Source: Stemphylium vesicarium
Lineage: Eukaryota > Ascomycota > Dothideomycetes > Pleosporales > Pleosporaceae
Assembly: GCA_004380135.1 (NCBI GenBank)
Contig: QXCR01000012.1
Span: 62,001-126,000 of the forward strand
Reading direction: 5' to 3'
DNA length: 64,000 nucleotides
The notes under the pieces were generated by a model. The model was not told the origin of the DNA, ran no database searches, and worked only from the letters and a program-made list of their open reading frames with translations. A program made the translations under genes and the position numbers. Positions 53,601 to 63,597 of this stretch are shown piece after piece (position 1 is the stretch's first letter; each line of letters starts with the position of its first letter).

Positions 53601-55532
53601 TGGGCCAACACACTTATGTCGAAAATCGGCGCTGATACAAGTGCTCCAACGTATTACCATGCGCGGACGTACAGCGTGCTGATTGCGGACGCCGTTGAAA
53701 TTGCTGGCTGGAAGAACTCGCAGACTGCTCAGCTCCAGGGAAAGCTCAAGGAAACGCGCAAGTCTGCGAACATATTCCAGCTTTTCGGACTGTTTAATGC
53801 GTTCAAGGAGCCATTGACTGCCTCCAGGACCTGCCAAAGGATGTGCAGCGAAATCCTTGCCGACCTGACAGGTCTGGATATCGAGGAAACCCCAGAAGAA
53901 GCTCTCCGGAAGCTTATCCAGCTGAACAGTGTCGTAACCCAAGATGATTTTGTGGAAGAAAGCGCGAAGCATCGGGTGCTACTCTTCGTAAACCACGTAG
54001 TTGCGTGGCTTCAAGAGGGCCAAGTCGCACAGCCAATCAAGGCAGAGCTGTGTCGTTCACTCACAGTACTGCTCCCGGTAATCAGCGAGCGATATGGTGA
54101 TCAGTGGAACGACATCCTCCATGCGCTTGCCGCGACGTGGTCCGCCACGACAGAATTGGAGACGAACGAATCAGGAATGGACAGTCCCATTCCTCTCGTA
54201 CATGCGTCCCTCAAGCTATATGCCCAGCTTCGCATCCTTACCCAAGCTGAAGAACCAAACGACGATCTTCTTGATGCCTGGAAGGAGACAGAGCAACTTG
54301 TAGCGGATGGGCTAATTAACATACTAAAGCATTCGCAGCACTTCCCTGACGAGTTCCACCAGCCGCTCAAGATGGTGAACGATGTCCTGGCGCGTCAAAT
54401 ATCCAAGGTGTCGCTCAAGAACCTTGAGTCAACTGAGGAGCTTTTCCCATTGCTGTACGTGGAGTCGCAGCCTGTCCAACAAACTGCCTTCGATATTCTG
54501 CACAAGCAGATTCCCGCATCCCAAGAACAGGTTTCCATCGACGCAGCTCTGGAGAAGTCAACGGCTCGTCTACCCGAAGAGCTTCTTTCCCTCATTATTG
54601 ATGCCCCTACCGTGTCGGCATTGGCAGAAGCGAACTTTGAAAGAAGTGTACCCTTGTCCCTTCGCGGCTACCTTCTCAGCTGGAGACTGGTGTTTGATCA
54701 CCTTGAGCATGCATCTTTCAAGGTGAAGAACGACTATGTCGAGCACATTCGAGAGGGTGACTATCTCCCAGGCTTGCTTGACTTCACATTCGATTTCCTC
54801 GGCCATGCACACAACAAGCCTGTCGATGTTTCAAAGCTTGACATCACAGAATACGAAGCAGATGTTGAGCCTCCCAAACGAGACCTCCAATGGCTCCTGA
54901 CGCACTTGTACTTTTTGTGCCTTCGCGATCTCCCTGCACTCACGAAGACGTGGTTCAAGAACTGCAAATCGCGAGCCTTGGTTGTCTCACTTGAGCCCTG
55001 GACAGAGAGGCACGTTTCGCAACCCGTCATCGTTGCCGCGCTCGATGCCGTCACCAAGTGGTCCGAAGAGCAAGCTGCGGCTGAGCCAGACTCCCCATTC
55101 ACAGTCAAGGTGGTCTCCCGCGCTCGTGAGATAACAGCATCCTACATCGTCGACGAACAGACAATGGCGATGCGCATCTCTCTCCCTGCCGCTTTCCCTC
55201 TCGCCAATGCGCACATCGAAGGCCTCAATCGTGTCGCTGTCAATGAAACGAAATGGCAATCTTGGCTCCGGACTTCTTTAGGCGCGATTACCATCTTCAA
55301 CGGCTCTCTCATCGACGCACTGACAACATTCAAGAGGAACGTCGATGGGGCGCTGAAGGGACAGAGCGAATGTTCGATTTGCTACAGCATCGTTGGGTCA
55401 GACAGGAAGTTGCCAGACAAGAAGTGCGTGACTTGCAAGAACCTGTTCCATGGCGTTTGCCTGTTCAAGTGGTTCAAGTCGAGCGATGGTTCAAGCTGCC
55501 CGCTTTGCAGGACTACTTTCCAATATGCTTAG
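50673..55532 (+). CDS. LTN1: Listerin, ribosome quality-control E3 ubiquitin ligase
   Basis: Single exon, 1619 aa, close to yeast Ltn1/Rkr1 (1562). The N-terminal domain begins after a Ser/Ala-rich leader with DPNVVVYFRNLSKKDSTTKAKAL, then a long array of HEAT/ARM-type helices. The C-terminus holds the RWD-like region and the variant RING (CSICYSIVGSDRKLPDKKC, CKNLFHGVCLFKWF and CPLC), ending with the FQYA tail typical of listerin. Ltn1 binds 60S subunits carrying stalled nascent chains with Rqc2 and ubiquitinates the chains for Cdc48 extraction and proteasomal removal. Divergent from RAD3. No introns or disruptions seen. Confidence 0.95.
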   Translation: MSKRAAKAQASSARAATATSFGAFGSASPAFGASSSPLSYVSEPPDLSAVSDPNVVVYFRNLSKKDSTTKAKALEDIQAHVASLQGPVEEGLLEAWIKIYPRTSIDNAKAVRQNAHLLHGQFAVAAGKRIAKYMPKSVSAWLCGLYDSDRSVVEATQTSLKQVFNTPEKLQSIRKIYQQPILEYCRDAIEKESPTTLSDERTVTKDDAEAKYSRVISACVALLGSLLANLQPEELSKYQADYESLLGDKKLWDFSSYNDAGIRRSVHRLLQTCLAKEDAAIQQNLKTVSKAYLAEALNSDQTGSVSDFVGTLTLLTSKHPTVWTSDYSSKTAVDRRLRQFLKKGSQLGPRDFWARLTGLFKVLPKEVLPEHDTDTAELLNALHGGIVRKDEPKYTHEAAFGTYLEVSSLLSQRLTESEKTKLLKEMVLPILAQYLRPTLETSHWAVPSNAAGLLTKALDIEGMLPVLGEQWPEFAQDLTQAIKTSAPEQSKDYEKSQTGVVQHATRFATVQDQTLNIEALATLRPVLAKACTSTVAEALQVLKNRNGKPFSAAGAIAALLKRNPALISSTEVEQDLENFIQQDLPALVLSPSSPYLFEILYSKSDSAAFNGAWSACLKTVLKEADSPAKTKALESILTSSRIPSEFTLATSDPELQKYIVANVHEAVEGSAEWDSFNRMLQSPAKILSPETTDNVLAYMTETLSISQQAPYSLQGLRQIVKSNPSMLREFLARPQGSSLLQGLLLASESPNDEIAQGATAVNASIQTILSSGSDSKQSMYDLIQQGLRNATPTSVSIETLVDLAKQSVKAGGDWDQLSKVFPSIDDWNAALEPFFNATPKSSLAITNPLGGAVYLVSSDQSPSTMVNMPRDVDGYSVAYRMTQYVTRLFKNPDLFTIGMVPSDLREIYLRNIAVAVQLADDNIGLAGANGLWAHYDSDVEADAMTFVSDAQSLITQELKTLAATWTDDKANVSLWDWANTLMSKIGADTSAPTYYHARTYSVLIADAVEIAGWKNSQTAQLQGKLKETRKSANIFQLFGLFNAFKEPLTASRTCQRMCSEILADLTGLDIEETPEEALRKLIQLNSVVTQDDFVEESAKHRVLLFVNHVVAWLQEGQVAQPIKAELCRSLTVLLPVISERYGDQWNDILHALAATWSATTELETNESGMDSPIPLVHASLKLYAQLRILTQAEEPNDDLLDAWKETEQLVADGLINILKHSQHFPDEFHQPLKMVNDVLARQISKVSLKNLESTEELFPLLYVESQPVQQTAFDILHKQIPASQEQVSIDAALEKSTARLPEELLSLIIDAPTVSALAEANFERSVPLSLRGYLLSWRLVFDHLEHASFKVKNDYVEHIREGDYLPGLLDFTFDFLGHAHNKPVDVSKLDITEYEADVEPPKRDLQWLLTHLYFLCLRDLPALTKTWFKNCKSRALVVSLEPWTERHVSQPVIVAALDAVTKWSEEQAAAEPDSPFTVKVVSRAREITASYIVDEQTMAMRISLPAAFPLANAHIEGLNRVAVNETKWQSWLRTSLGAITIFNGSLIDALTTFKRNVDGALKGQSECSICYSIVGSDRKLPDKKCVTCKNLFHGVCLFKWFKSSDGSSCPLCRTTFQYA

Positions 55533-55909
55533 AATGGTATTAGAAAAAGTGGTTAGACTCGTCATGGCATGTTCAAAAATGCCAAATGTAGAATAGATTA
55601 CGCACAATTGTATAGAATCGAATGTAGAGCACGAAGCATGTTCTAATACTGTGATCAACGCGGTGATTCTAATAGGCGAGGCAGTCTAAGCACCTGTTGT
55701 AAGTTGAACCTCGGCTGTACCTTGCAGCTGGATTTACCCCACTCTTAACCATTGTCGTATACCGAGACTCATCCATACAATTGCCGACTACGCGCATGTT
55801 AGCTTACCGGCGTCTTCTTAGTTACCCAAGCTATACCTAACCCTACATCAGTCGTCTTCCATTCGCCATAAACTCCCTCCAAAAACGAGATTCTTCCCAA
55901 TCTCCCACC
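55533..55909. other. Intergenic region
   Basis: About 375 bp between two co-oriented genes. C/A-rich sequence just before 55910 looks like a 5' leader. No other feature seen. Confidence 0.45.
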
Positions 55910-57540
55910 ATGGCGTCCACGCCATCATCCCCAACCCTAGTCTTCAACTACGACATCTCCTGCCCATTTGCCTACATAGCCTCGACCCGCGTGCGCGCAC
56001 TCGCCCACCGCACAAACACCACACTAGTCTACCGCCCCGTACTCCTCGGCGCCATCTACCGCGCGACCGCCGCGCCCCAGGGTGCCGGCGGCAGTGCAAG
56101 CGACGTCTTCAATTCTGCCAAAAAAGCCGTCACGGCGAAAGGAATGCAGCACACACTAACCCGCTACCAAATCAAGTATAATCCCCCGCCGCAACATCCC
56201 CGAAAGACAGTCAATGCGCTCAGGTTGCTTTATTGCGTGCGGGACCAGGCCAAGAGGGCGGTGTTGACAGATGCGCTGTTCCGGGCTTATTGGGTTGACG
56301 GCAGAGACGTCAATGACGATGCTGTTTTACTGGGGATTGCGAGAGAATGCAGGATTGAAGGGCTAGATGCGCGTTGTTTTGAGGATCAAGACGCGAGGAA
56401 AGAGTTGGCGGATGCGACGGGTGAGGCGATTGATAGGGGCGCTTTTGGGGTGCCTGGGTTTTGGATTCCAGGAGCTGGAGGAAACGGGCAAGAGGAGGGA
56501 GGACGATTCTTTTGGGGCCAGGATCGTATGCATTTTGTTGAAGCTACGCTACGCAGCCTGTCTTGTTCTTCTATTGCTGCCGCAACAGCGACAGCGAGAG
56601 ACCCATGGACCCAAGTCCCCAATCTCAGAAGCCTGATCCCGCGCTGCACGCCCTCCAACAAACTCAGCAACCGCGTCAAACTCGAATTCTGGTTTGATTT
56701 CTCTTCTCCCTGGGCTTTTCTCGGCTACACTCAACTTCCGCGCTTACAACGTACGTTTGGACCTCAGTTGGAGATCGTGCTGAAGCCCTTTTTACTCGGG
56801 ATCCTGTTTCGCGAGATCGGCGCCCCGAATCTGCCCATGACCGCTATTAGTGCAACGAAAGCGGCGTGGTCGAGGCAGGATCATGCGGATTGGACGAGGT
56901 GGTGGAATGCGATTGATGTGCAAGAGGGGGGAAGTCGTGCAAAAAGGAAGGACGGAGGGATCAAGTTTTACTGGACAGATAGTTTTCCCATTCGGACACC
57001 GACTGTGCTGAGAGTGGGTATTGTGGAGCCTGAGGCTACGCGGGTGTTGTGTAAGTCTCTTTCTCCTCTTGGGTGGACATGTTTCTTTTTTTCTTGCTCA
57101 CCTCCTTGGAATCATGGGGCGCAGAGGGGCGTGAAGATGCGGATGCTAACCATCATACAGTCTCAGCGTGCTGGGAGCAGAATAAGAACGTCTCAGATGA
57201 CGCTGTTCTCCGTTTAGTCCTCGATGAAGCAGGATATGACGGCGCTGACCTGATCGCACGCGCCAACACTCCTGATATCAAGACGAAGCTTCGGGCTCTT
57301 ACTGCAGAGGCCAAGGAACTGGGCCTTTGTGGTGTACCGACATATCGCGTGCTGAGACAACAGCAAGAAGGGGGTGAGTTCGAGGCGGTGGGTGGTTTGG
57401 TTTGGGGACAGGATGAGATTAGTGTTGTCGAGGATCTAATCGCTGGATGGGTTCCTGAAAAGGGAGGCCAGGTAGCTGAAGTTGGAACGGTAAGCTACGA
57501 GGACGCACAAGGAGGCAAACGAGGGGGTGCGAAATTGTAG
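55910..57540 (+). CDS. Duplicated DsbA/HCCA-isomerase-like (GST-kappa type) protein
   Basis: Exons 55910-57050 and 57161-57540, intron 57051-57160. 506 aa. Two thioredoxin-fold DSBA-like domains in tandem: domain 1 starts LVFNYDISCPFAYIASTRVRA and closes with GAFGVPGFWI then FFWGQDRMHFVEATLR near residue 215. Domain 2 starts KLEFWFDFSSPWAFLGYTQL near 260 and closes with LCGVPTYRVL and LVWGQDEISVVEDLI. The repeated S-P-[FW]-A-[YF] near each start and WGQD near each end are hallmarks of 2-hydroxychromene-2-carboxylate isomerase/GST-kappa proteins, which use glutathione. Domain 1 has Cys-Pro where domain 2 has Ser-Pro. Substrate unknown; the double architecture suggests an intramolecular dimer. 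Confidence 0.85.
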
Positions 57541-57746
57541 TAGAATTCGTGAGTAGGAAATACGTTTCATTCTCGGATATGCTAGGTATATTTGAAGCGT
57601 CCTTTAATCGATAATCACAAATTAAAACACCTAATCAAGCGCCGTTCCGGGTATCATAAGTCATAAATCGGGGGTTACGTGGGTATCTCTGGTTATTTGG
57701 TGTGTCGTGATAAGGTACTCGTCAACCACTGCGAGCAGATTGATCT

Positions 57747-58448
57747 CTAGACCGAGAGATCAACATGGGGATATGCACGGCGTTTCCTTCTCCTTGCCGC
57801 AAGTTGAGGAGTCCAGATACCACTGAACAGATCCTCGCATTCGTCTTCGTCCTGAGAGTCAAACTCGACATCTCCATCTTTGTTCTTCACTACCATGCCA
57901 CCGTTCTCTTCTTCCACATCCTGGTCCCATTCCGCTCCCTTGACGGTTCTCTTGGTTTCCAAGATAAATTTTCCAACCTTGTACTTCTGGGTATCTTCGG
58001 CAGCATCGACGTACTTCCAGCCCAGCACGCTACCGCAGCTGCGACAGCTGATATCCGACACAGTATGCGCGCCTGTGACTAACTGCCGAGGCTGAGGCTT
58101 GTGCGTGAGTGTGTTCGGCAGGTCGCCAGCTGTGAAGCCGGTGGGCGGAATGCTTCCGCCTTGGAGGAAGCTAGACGACGATGGTGGACTGACAAGATAT
58201 GCTCTTCCATGTCTACCAGTGAAGCCTTTACTAATGATCGACGACGTGGGAATCAGATCGACAAGGCATTTCTGGCATCGAAGGTGTGAAGTCGGTCGTG
58301 TGGTCAGGAATGACGTTGGCTGTGGTGGAGAGGAAGACGGTGACGCTGTTGAGCTGGTAGTATCGCTGATTGCCGAGCTTCGCCGCCGGCGGAAAGGAAG
58401 GCTGGGGAACAGATAGAGGGGAAAGGGTGATGTTGGTGAGTTCGGCAT
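57747..58448 (-). CDS. Yippee-type zinc-binding protein
   Basis: Single exon, 233 aa. The Yippee domain contains two C-x2-C pairs (HLRCQKCLVDL and ISCRSCGSVLGWKYV) that bind one zinc, with GFTGRHGRAYLV and RQLVTGAHTV between them. The C-terminal segment DTQKYKVGKFILETKRT is the usual Yippee end. A Ser-rich N-terminal leader (about 55 residues) and an acidic tail ending RRKRRAYPHVDLSV are extensions beyond the 100-120 aa core (yeast Moh1). The fold is related to cereblon and MsrB, but a biochemical role is not established. Convergent with the DsbA-like gene. Confidence 0.88.
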   Translation of the reverse strand: MPNSPTSPFPLYLFPSLPFRRRRSSAISDTTSSTASPSSSPPQPTSFLTTRPTSHLRCQKCLVDLIPTSSIISKGFTGRHGRAYLVSPPSSSSFLQGGSIPPTGFTAGDLPNTLTHKPQPRQLVTGAHTVSDISCRSCGSVLGWKYVDAAEDTQKYKVGKFILETKRTVKGAEWDQDVEEENGGMVVKNKDGDVEFDSQDEDECEDLFSGIWTPQLAARRRKRRAYPHVDLSV

Positions 58449-59717
58449 CGTATGATATTATGAGACAGATATAAATTAACGTAGGCTTCCTTTGGCTTTT
58501 ATTTCGAGATTGAATTGACGGTTCGTGCCTATCGCGTTAGGACGCGTCGCACCTGGGGGAGTTCTTGAATCCGAACTTTGAATAAGCCGTCGGTGCTTCT
58601 CAAAAATGAAGTCTTTCCGAAGTGATTCCACGATGATTTAGATCAATTAGGAGGCCTATCTCGGGTTGATGTCCACGACAAGCCTCGTTCAAACGCTTGG
58701 TAATGGTCGCGACAAGATGACGACGTGAATCGAGGAACGCGACGGAACCCTACTCTGTGCTGGGCTCGTGTCAAGACGGTGTCAAGTATGAAAGATATTT
58801 TTCGCCAGCGCGAGATCGCAACTTCGATCGGATGAATGGCACGAAGCCCGCCAGCGAGGCCAGCTCAGCCTTTGAAGGTTGTCGCGGGTGAGCAGGTGAC
58901 GTGATGGAGACGGAGGTGTGGATGTTGCGATAAGCGATAACGGCGCCACAGCCGAGGCAGGCGGGGCAGGACGGATGCACCTCAAGCTGTAGACGATCAA
59001 GACTTGTAGTATTTCAGCTTCAACACATCTACTGTCATCAAGATAAATACAGCGACAGACAGAACAGAGAGAGAAGTCGAAGAGGCAGGGCAACGAGACG
59101 AGGCTCAAACCATCTTATCGGAAAAGCTTCCCTTGACTGTCAAATCATGATGAGTCTCCTGATCATGCGGCACTTTCAAGTTTTGAAACCTAGCATCTCA
59201 TCACGAGATGTGCTGGCACTTTCCGATTGCCTACAGCTGACAGATACGCTACTGCTGTATCCCTGTGTTGCTCTCGCTGCCTCCCATTCGTTGAAAGGGC
59301 TGACGGCCTGGGCGGCGACGATCATTGGTGTGAGACTGCAACACGTTGGATAGACAAACCCGATGTCCAGCAGAGTTTCGATATAATCCGTCGACTGAGT
59401 ACAGTAATACCGCGGTACGATCTCATTGTTGTAGCTTCAAAAGACTGCCACAAGGCATCTTGCTACCACGGCGTACAGCCTTCCTTATTTCCGGATGGGC
59501 TGAGTCTGCTTTCCGTCCTCGCCGTCATGCTTTCCCTGCGCAGCGTGGGTAACATCCTTCCTTGCCAGGGCACAGCATCAGGCCAGACCTTGCATCATCT
59601 GCGTTTCTTCCCACGTCCTCTACATGAACATTGTTCAGTAGGTGAAAGGACTATTCGGCATTATCACTCTGGTCTATTACTAACATCCAGTATTATCGAG
59701 ACTCCAAAACTGTGGAG
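58449..59717. other. Intergenic region, 1.27 kb
   Basis: Between the Yippee start and the NDR-type kinase. Short ORFs on both strands (for example 58782-59108 minus, 59227-59721 plus) lack recognisable motifs. It probably holds both promoters. No repeat or tRNA seen. Confidence 0.4.
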
Positions 59718-62700
59718 ATGATGTCTCTTGTCCCGACGCGCAAGAGGAAAGTTGTCCATCATCCGGTACAGCTAGCTCGCGAAAAGGGCAAAGTTCGTGT
59801 CATCGAACGATCTGCGGCAGTTCACTCCAGCGCATCCACCAAGAACCCCCCTGCGCGTACCAGTACTCCGGCTGGCCGCACATTCACCAGTCTTCGCCGC
59901 GGAAGCATTAAGATCTTCTCCATCTTCCGGAACGGCAAGAGTATCTATCTCGCATATCTTGCCACTCGAGTTACTATATCTAACAGTACGATCAGGCTCT
60001 ACTCCAGGCTCTGCGGAGGCTGCTTCTGGCAGCACTAATTCGCCATTGAACAAAACTCATGATGCACCACGCGACAACGCCGCCAAATATCACTCAAACT
60101 CTTCCCTACAGTGTCCTCTTATACCCGACGCACCTATAAGTCTACCAACTCTCACCCTAGATCCAGACACGACATCATCATCCCAGCTCGCCGATGCCCC
60201 CGCTTTTGATGGCGAATCTGAGCCGGTATTTGGGACGCGCACGCCACCTCCTACACCTAAGACCACAAGCTGGTCGACTCCAAGTCTATCCAGACAACTC
60301 ACCACCAAGCTCTCAAACGCCCTATTGAATAATGACACGGTTGTATATCGACCCAAACTGAACTCCCGACCTACGGTCCAATCCAATCATTTCAAAGAAC
60401 AGAGCGAACATCAGCATACTACAACTTCGCCCAAGAGCCCGATGTCAGAGATACCTTCCCTCCCGTCAAGCGTGCTAAGCGAGTCAACTGCGCCCACCTC
60501 TTTCGTTTCTTCAGGCGTTCTACTATCTGCCGAGACCACACATCGTGCCCAGAACGGCCGCCCTATGACCGATATTTCCCCTCCCCTCTTTTGTGAGCCA
60601 GGTACCGAGAAGTTGCCTTCCCGATTTTTGGTCTTCCCCCGTCAAGACGCGCCGCGTGTGTGTGAGCCTTCTATCGCAACAATAGAAAAAGCGGCGGCGG
60701 CGAAGGTCTTTTTCGAGTCACATTTCAATCAACTCCTCTCCACTCAGGTTACACAAAGATCTATGCGTCGTCGACAGATGGAGCGCAAACTCTTCACCAT
60801 GGCTGTACCGAGCGAGCTACGCCATTTCAAGAGACGAGAATAGTATCTCTCCGAAACCCATCATCTGCGCCAGACGCGCGTGATGAAATCGAACACCTTA
60901 GCTCGTCAGACAATGAAGGGCGTACACATGTCCAATTACGATATCGTCCGAGTTTTGGGTAAAGGAAGCTTTGGTGTTGTCAGGCTTGTCCGCGAGAAGA
61001 GTGACAACTGCGGAAATCTACGAGGAAGTAGCCGCAGTGTAGGATACCTCGATGGCTCGTCAACTCCGCAAGACGACAAACCTCCTACACCCATTCGCAG
61101 ACCAAAGCAAGTTTTCGCCATGAAAGTCATCAGAAAGTCAGACATGCTTCGCAACAGCCAAGAGGGGCATCTTCGCGCAGAACGAGATTTCCTGGTCGCT
61201 TCGGAAAACTCCCAATGGGTGGTACCTTTGATTGCAGCCTTTCAAGACAACAACAATCTCTACCTAGTCATGGAATACATGATGGGTGGAGATTTTCTCG
61301 GCTTGCTCCTTCGCGAGGACATTTTGGATGAGAATGTCGCCAAGTGGTATCTGGCTGAGATGATACTCTGTATCGAAGAAGCACACAAGATGAACTGGAT
61401 CCACCGTGACGTGAAGCCTGATAACTTCCTAATCACCTCGTCCGGTCACCTCAAGATCTCCGACTTTGGGCTTGCCTTCGATGGCCACTGGACCCACAAT
61501 CAGACATATTACAACGAACAACGGTACGGGCTTCTCCGTGATTTGGATTTACATGTACAGGGCGACGCACAGGACGTGGAGGAAGAGAGAAGCCGGCATG
61601 ACGGCCGCAAGACTACGGAACATATCAATGGCAATAAGGTACGCAACCGATACCAGAATCGACAGGATACTGCCAATGGACCTATCATCGACTGGCTGAA
61701 CCGCGAACAACGGCGCCAGTTCGCAAAGAGCGTCGTCGGAACTAGCCAGTATATGGCACCCGAAGTCATTCGAGGTGAGAATTACGATGGCCGATGTGAC
61801 TGGTGGAGTATTGGTATAATACTATACGAGGTACATTACTCTAAGATATAATCTATCATCTTGCTAATAGACACAGTGTCTTTATGGGTGTACGCCTTTC
61901 TTCTGCGATAACCGAACAGCAACAAAAGCACGTATACTTGTATGCAGAGTGGTCGCACATCCAAAGCCCTCACTGACCCTGGTAGGATCATCGAAGGTGG
62001 TTGCGATTCTCGTCCGATCAGCGGTATGCCCGTCCTAACATCGATCGTGTACCTCTTATGCCAGTCTCACGCAATGCGATTGATCTCATGATGCGTCTGC
62101 TCGAAGAAAGACAAGATCGACTTTCGGCTCAGCGGTACCGCGAGAACGACTGGATCCTTCGTGACAAAGCTCACGGCGCCCGCCGCCATCGGCACGTGGA
62201 TACCGCTCCCGGCCATATTGTGTTTCCCAACGACGCAGAAGACATCAAATCGCACCCATTTTTCCGCAACATACAATGGTCGCTACTGCACGTCACGCGC
62301 CCGCCATTCGTCCCTCGGGTGCATGGTGGCCAGCCCATCACCAAATACTTCGATGACGAGGCCGAGATCATGAGCGCATCCGATCATCTAGACTCCTCAA
62401 GTTACGAAGATATCGGAAAGCGGCCCGACGCCGCAGTCGGGCTTGCAGCTGACAATGATGACACTACGACCCTTGTGCAAGCGAACATGCAGGCAAACCG
62501 AGGCCTCGGTGTGCGGGTACCCTATGGACTCTGCGCTTCGATCCAAAACATGAAGCGGCGTAAGAGGGAGAAGAAAAGGCCACGCGACAAGCTTCTCCGT
62601 GACCCAGAAGTTGGGCGCACGGTAATGGAGATCAGGAAGAAGGGTGCTTTTGTGGGGTATACGTATCGCAGGCCGAGATTCTCCTTGCACGATTTGGAAG

Positions 62701-62762
62701 ACAAGATCACAACTACACGACCGCAAATTCAGCGAACTGGCGTGACCGCTGTAAGTGCATGA
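59718..62762 (+). CDS. NDR-type AGC protein kinase with an in-frame TAG codon
   Basis: Proposed exons 59718-59940, 60008-61830, 61877-61939 and 61986-62762; 962 codons including stop. Exon 1 was inferred from an ATG in the first frame, GTATCT donor at 59941, TATCTAAC branch and CTCCAG acceptor at 60007, which together give one frame. The N-terminal half is Ser/Thr/Pro-rich. From residue about 310 the NDR-specific N-terminal helix (KVFFESHFNQLL, RRRQMERKLFTM) runs to an in-frame TAG at 60841-60843 (codon 353), and continues in the same frame as YLSETHHLRQTRV into GKGSFGVVRLV, FAMKVIRK, IHRDVKPDNFLI, SDFGLAF, a long NDR-type insert and SQYMAPEVI. All catalytic residues are intact. Either the stop is recoded or edited, or it marks a pseudogene or two separate products. 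A GTAAGT overlaps the final codons (62752), allowing an alternative end. Confidence 0.75.
60841..60843 (+). other. In-frame TAG within the NDR-type kinase
   Basis: TAG between GAA and TAT. Flanks GAGA (60836-60839) and TCTC (60846-60849) can pair to leave loop ATAGTA, with the A of TAG in third loop position. No splice pair in the correct phase removes only the stop; the only in-phase alternative (60805-60909) would also delete the conserved helix. Confidence 0.7.
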
Positions 62763-62925
62763 TACCAGGATGGATAGCGAAACCGAGCAAGATCTCTTGG
62801 GTCAGCAACGCTGAAAGATAGTTTGTTGTATCCACGCACTTCTTCAGATGGTTCTTGCCCTCCACTTTTGATATAGCCTTATACATCCACGCCGGTTCGG
62901 TTCATTCCCTATTCCTAAACCTCCG

Positions 62926-63597
62926 CTAACTATGCCTTTCCTCTTTTCCCCTTCCCACCCCACTTATCTCCCCATTCTGCCGCAAGGTCTTCAGATAGCG
63001 CCCAAATACAGCGTACAACACTCCCGCGACGATAACAAAAACCAACACGCCCATAGAAACACCTAGCCCAATCGAGGCTGCTTCACCGAGGTCCGATGAC
63101 GGCTCCGCAGTGTTCTGTGACTGTGGTGCCGCGGAAGATGCAGCTGATAAAGACTGTGCAATACTTCCTTCAAGAACTGAAGTAAAAGATACCAAAGCCG
63201 CCGAAGACCTCATACTATTAGAAAACCCGGACGCCAGACTCCCATCTGTACTATCTCGTGCTGACGTCTCCTCACGTCCTTCTATAGACGATTCTCGCAT
63301 CGACCGAGTTTCCAACAGCGTCGCGGTTATTGCCGCAGTCACAAGCCCCGAGGGGCTCTGGCTTCTTTCTAGTGGTTCGGTTGCCGGAGAGGGTATTCGC
63401 ACTGTTTCTGTGATTGTCATAGCTGGGTTCATGGAAATCACTATCGGGTTGTCGCCACCGGTTTTTGTTGACGCTTTTACTGCCATTGTGGGGTGATTGC
63501 TTTGGCTCGGGGCTGTGATGAGCTGGATTTGGACTTTTGTGAGGGTTGTTAGTGTCCTGGAGGATGGTGCGATGGGCTGTTGCTGTGATGTGGGCAT
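62926..63597 (-). CDS. Ser/Thr-rich single-pass membrane protein
   Basis: Single exon, 223 aa from the ATG at 63597. Residues 1-165 are Ser/Thr/Ala-rich, typical of heavily O-mannosylated extracellular regions. One strong membrane helix follows (IGLGVSMGVLVFVIVAGVLYAVF, about 178-200), then a short basic cytoplasmic tail (RYLKTLRQNGEISGVGRGKEE). The layout resembles fungal wall-stress sensors such as Mid2/Wsc, but no WSC cysteine domain is present. No N-terminal signal peptide is seen, so a short upstream exon may be missing. Function unknown. Confidence 0.6.
   Translation of the reverse strand: MPTSQQQPIAPSSRTLTTLTKVQIQLITAPSQSNHPTMAVKASTKTGGDNPIVISMNPAMTITETVRIPSPATEPLERSQSPSGLVTAAITATLLETRSMRESSIEGREETSARDSTDGSLASGFSNSMRSSAALVSFTSVLEGSIAQSLSAASSAAPQSQNTAEPSSDLGEAASIGLGVSMGVLVFVIVAGVLYAVFGRYLKTLRQNGEISGVGRGKEERHS

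Noticed and set aside
58782..59108. Minus-strand ORF of 108 codons with a Cys-rich start
   Set aside because: No conserved spacing of Cys, no splice partner and no good upstream promoter signal.
60805..60909. Intron that would remove the kinase TAG (GTACCG donor, GTCAG acceptor)
   Set aside because: It is in phase, but has a poor donor and would delete the conserved segment (SELRHFKRRE to RQTRV) that matches the family on both sides of the stop.
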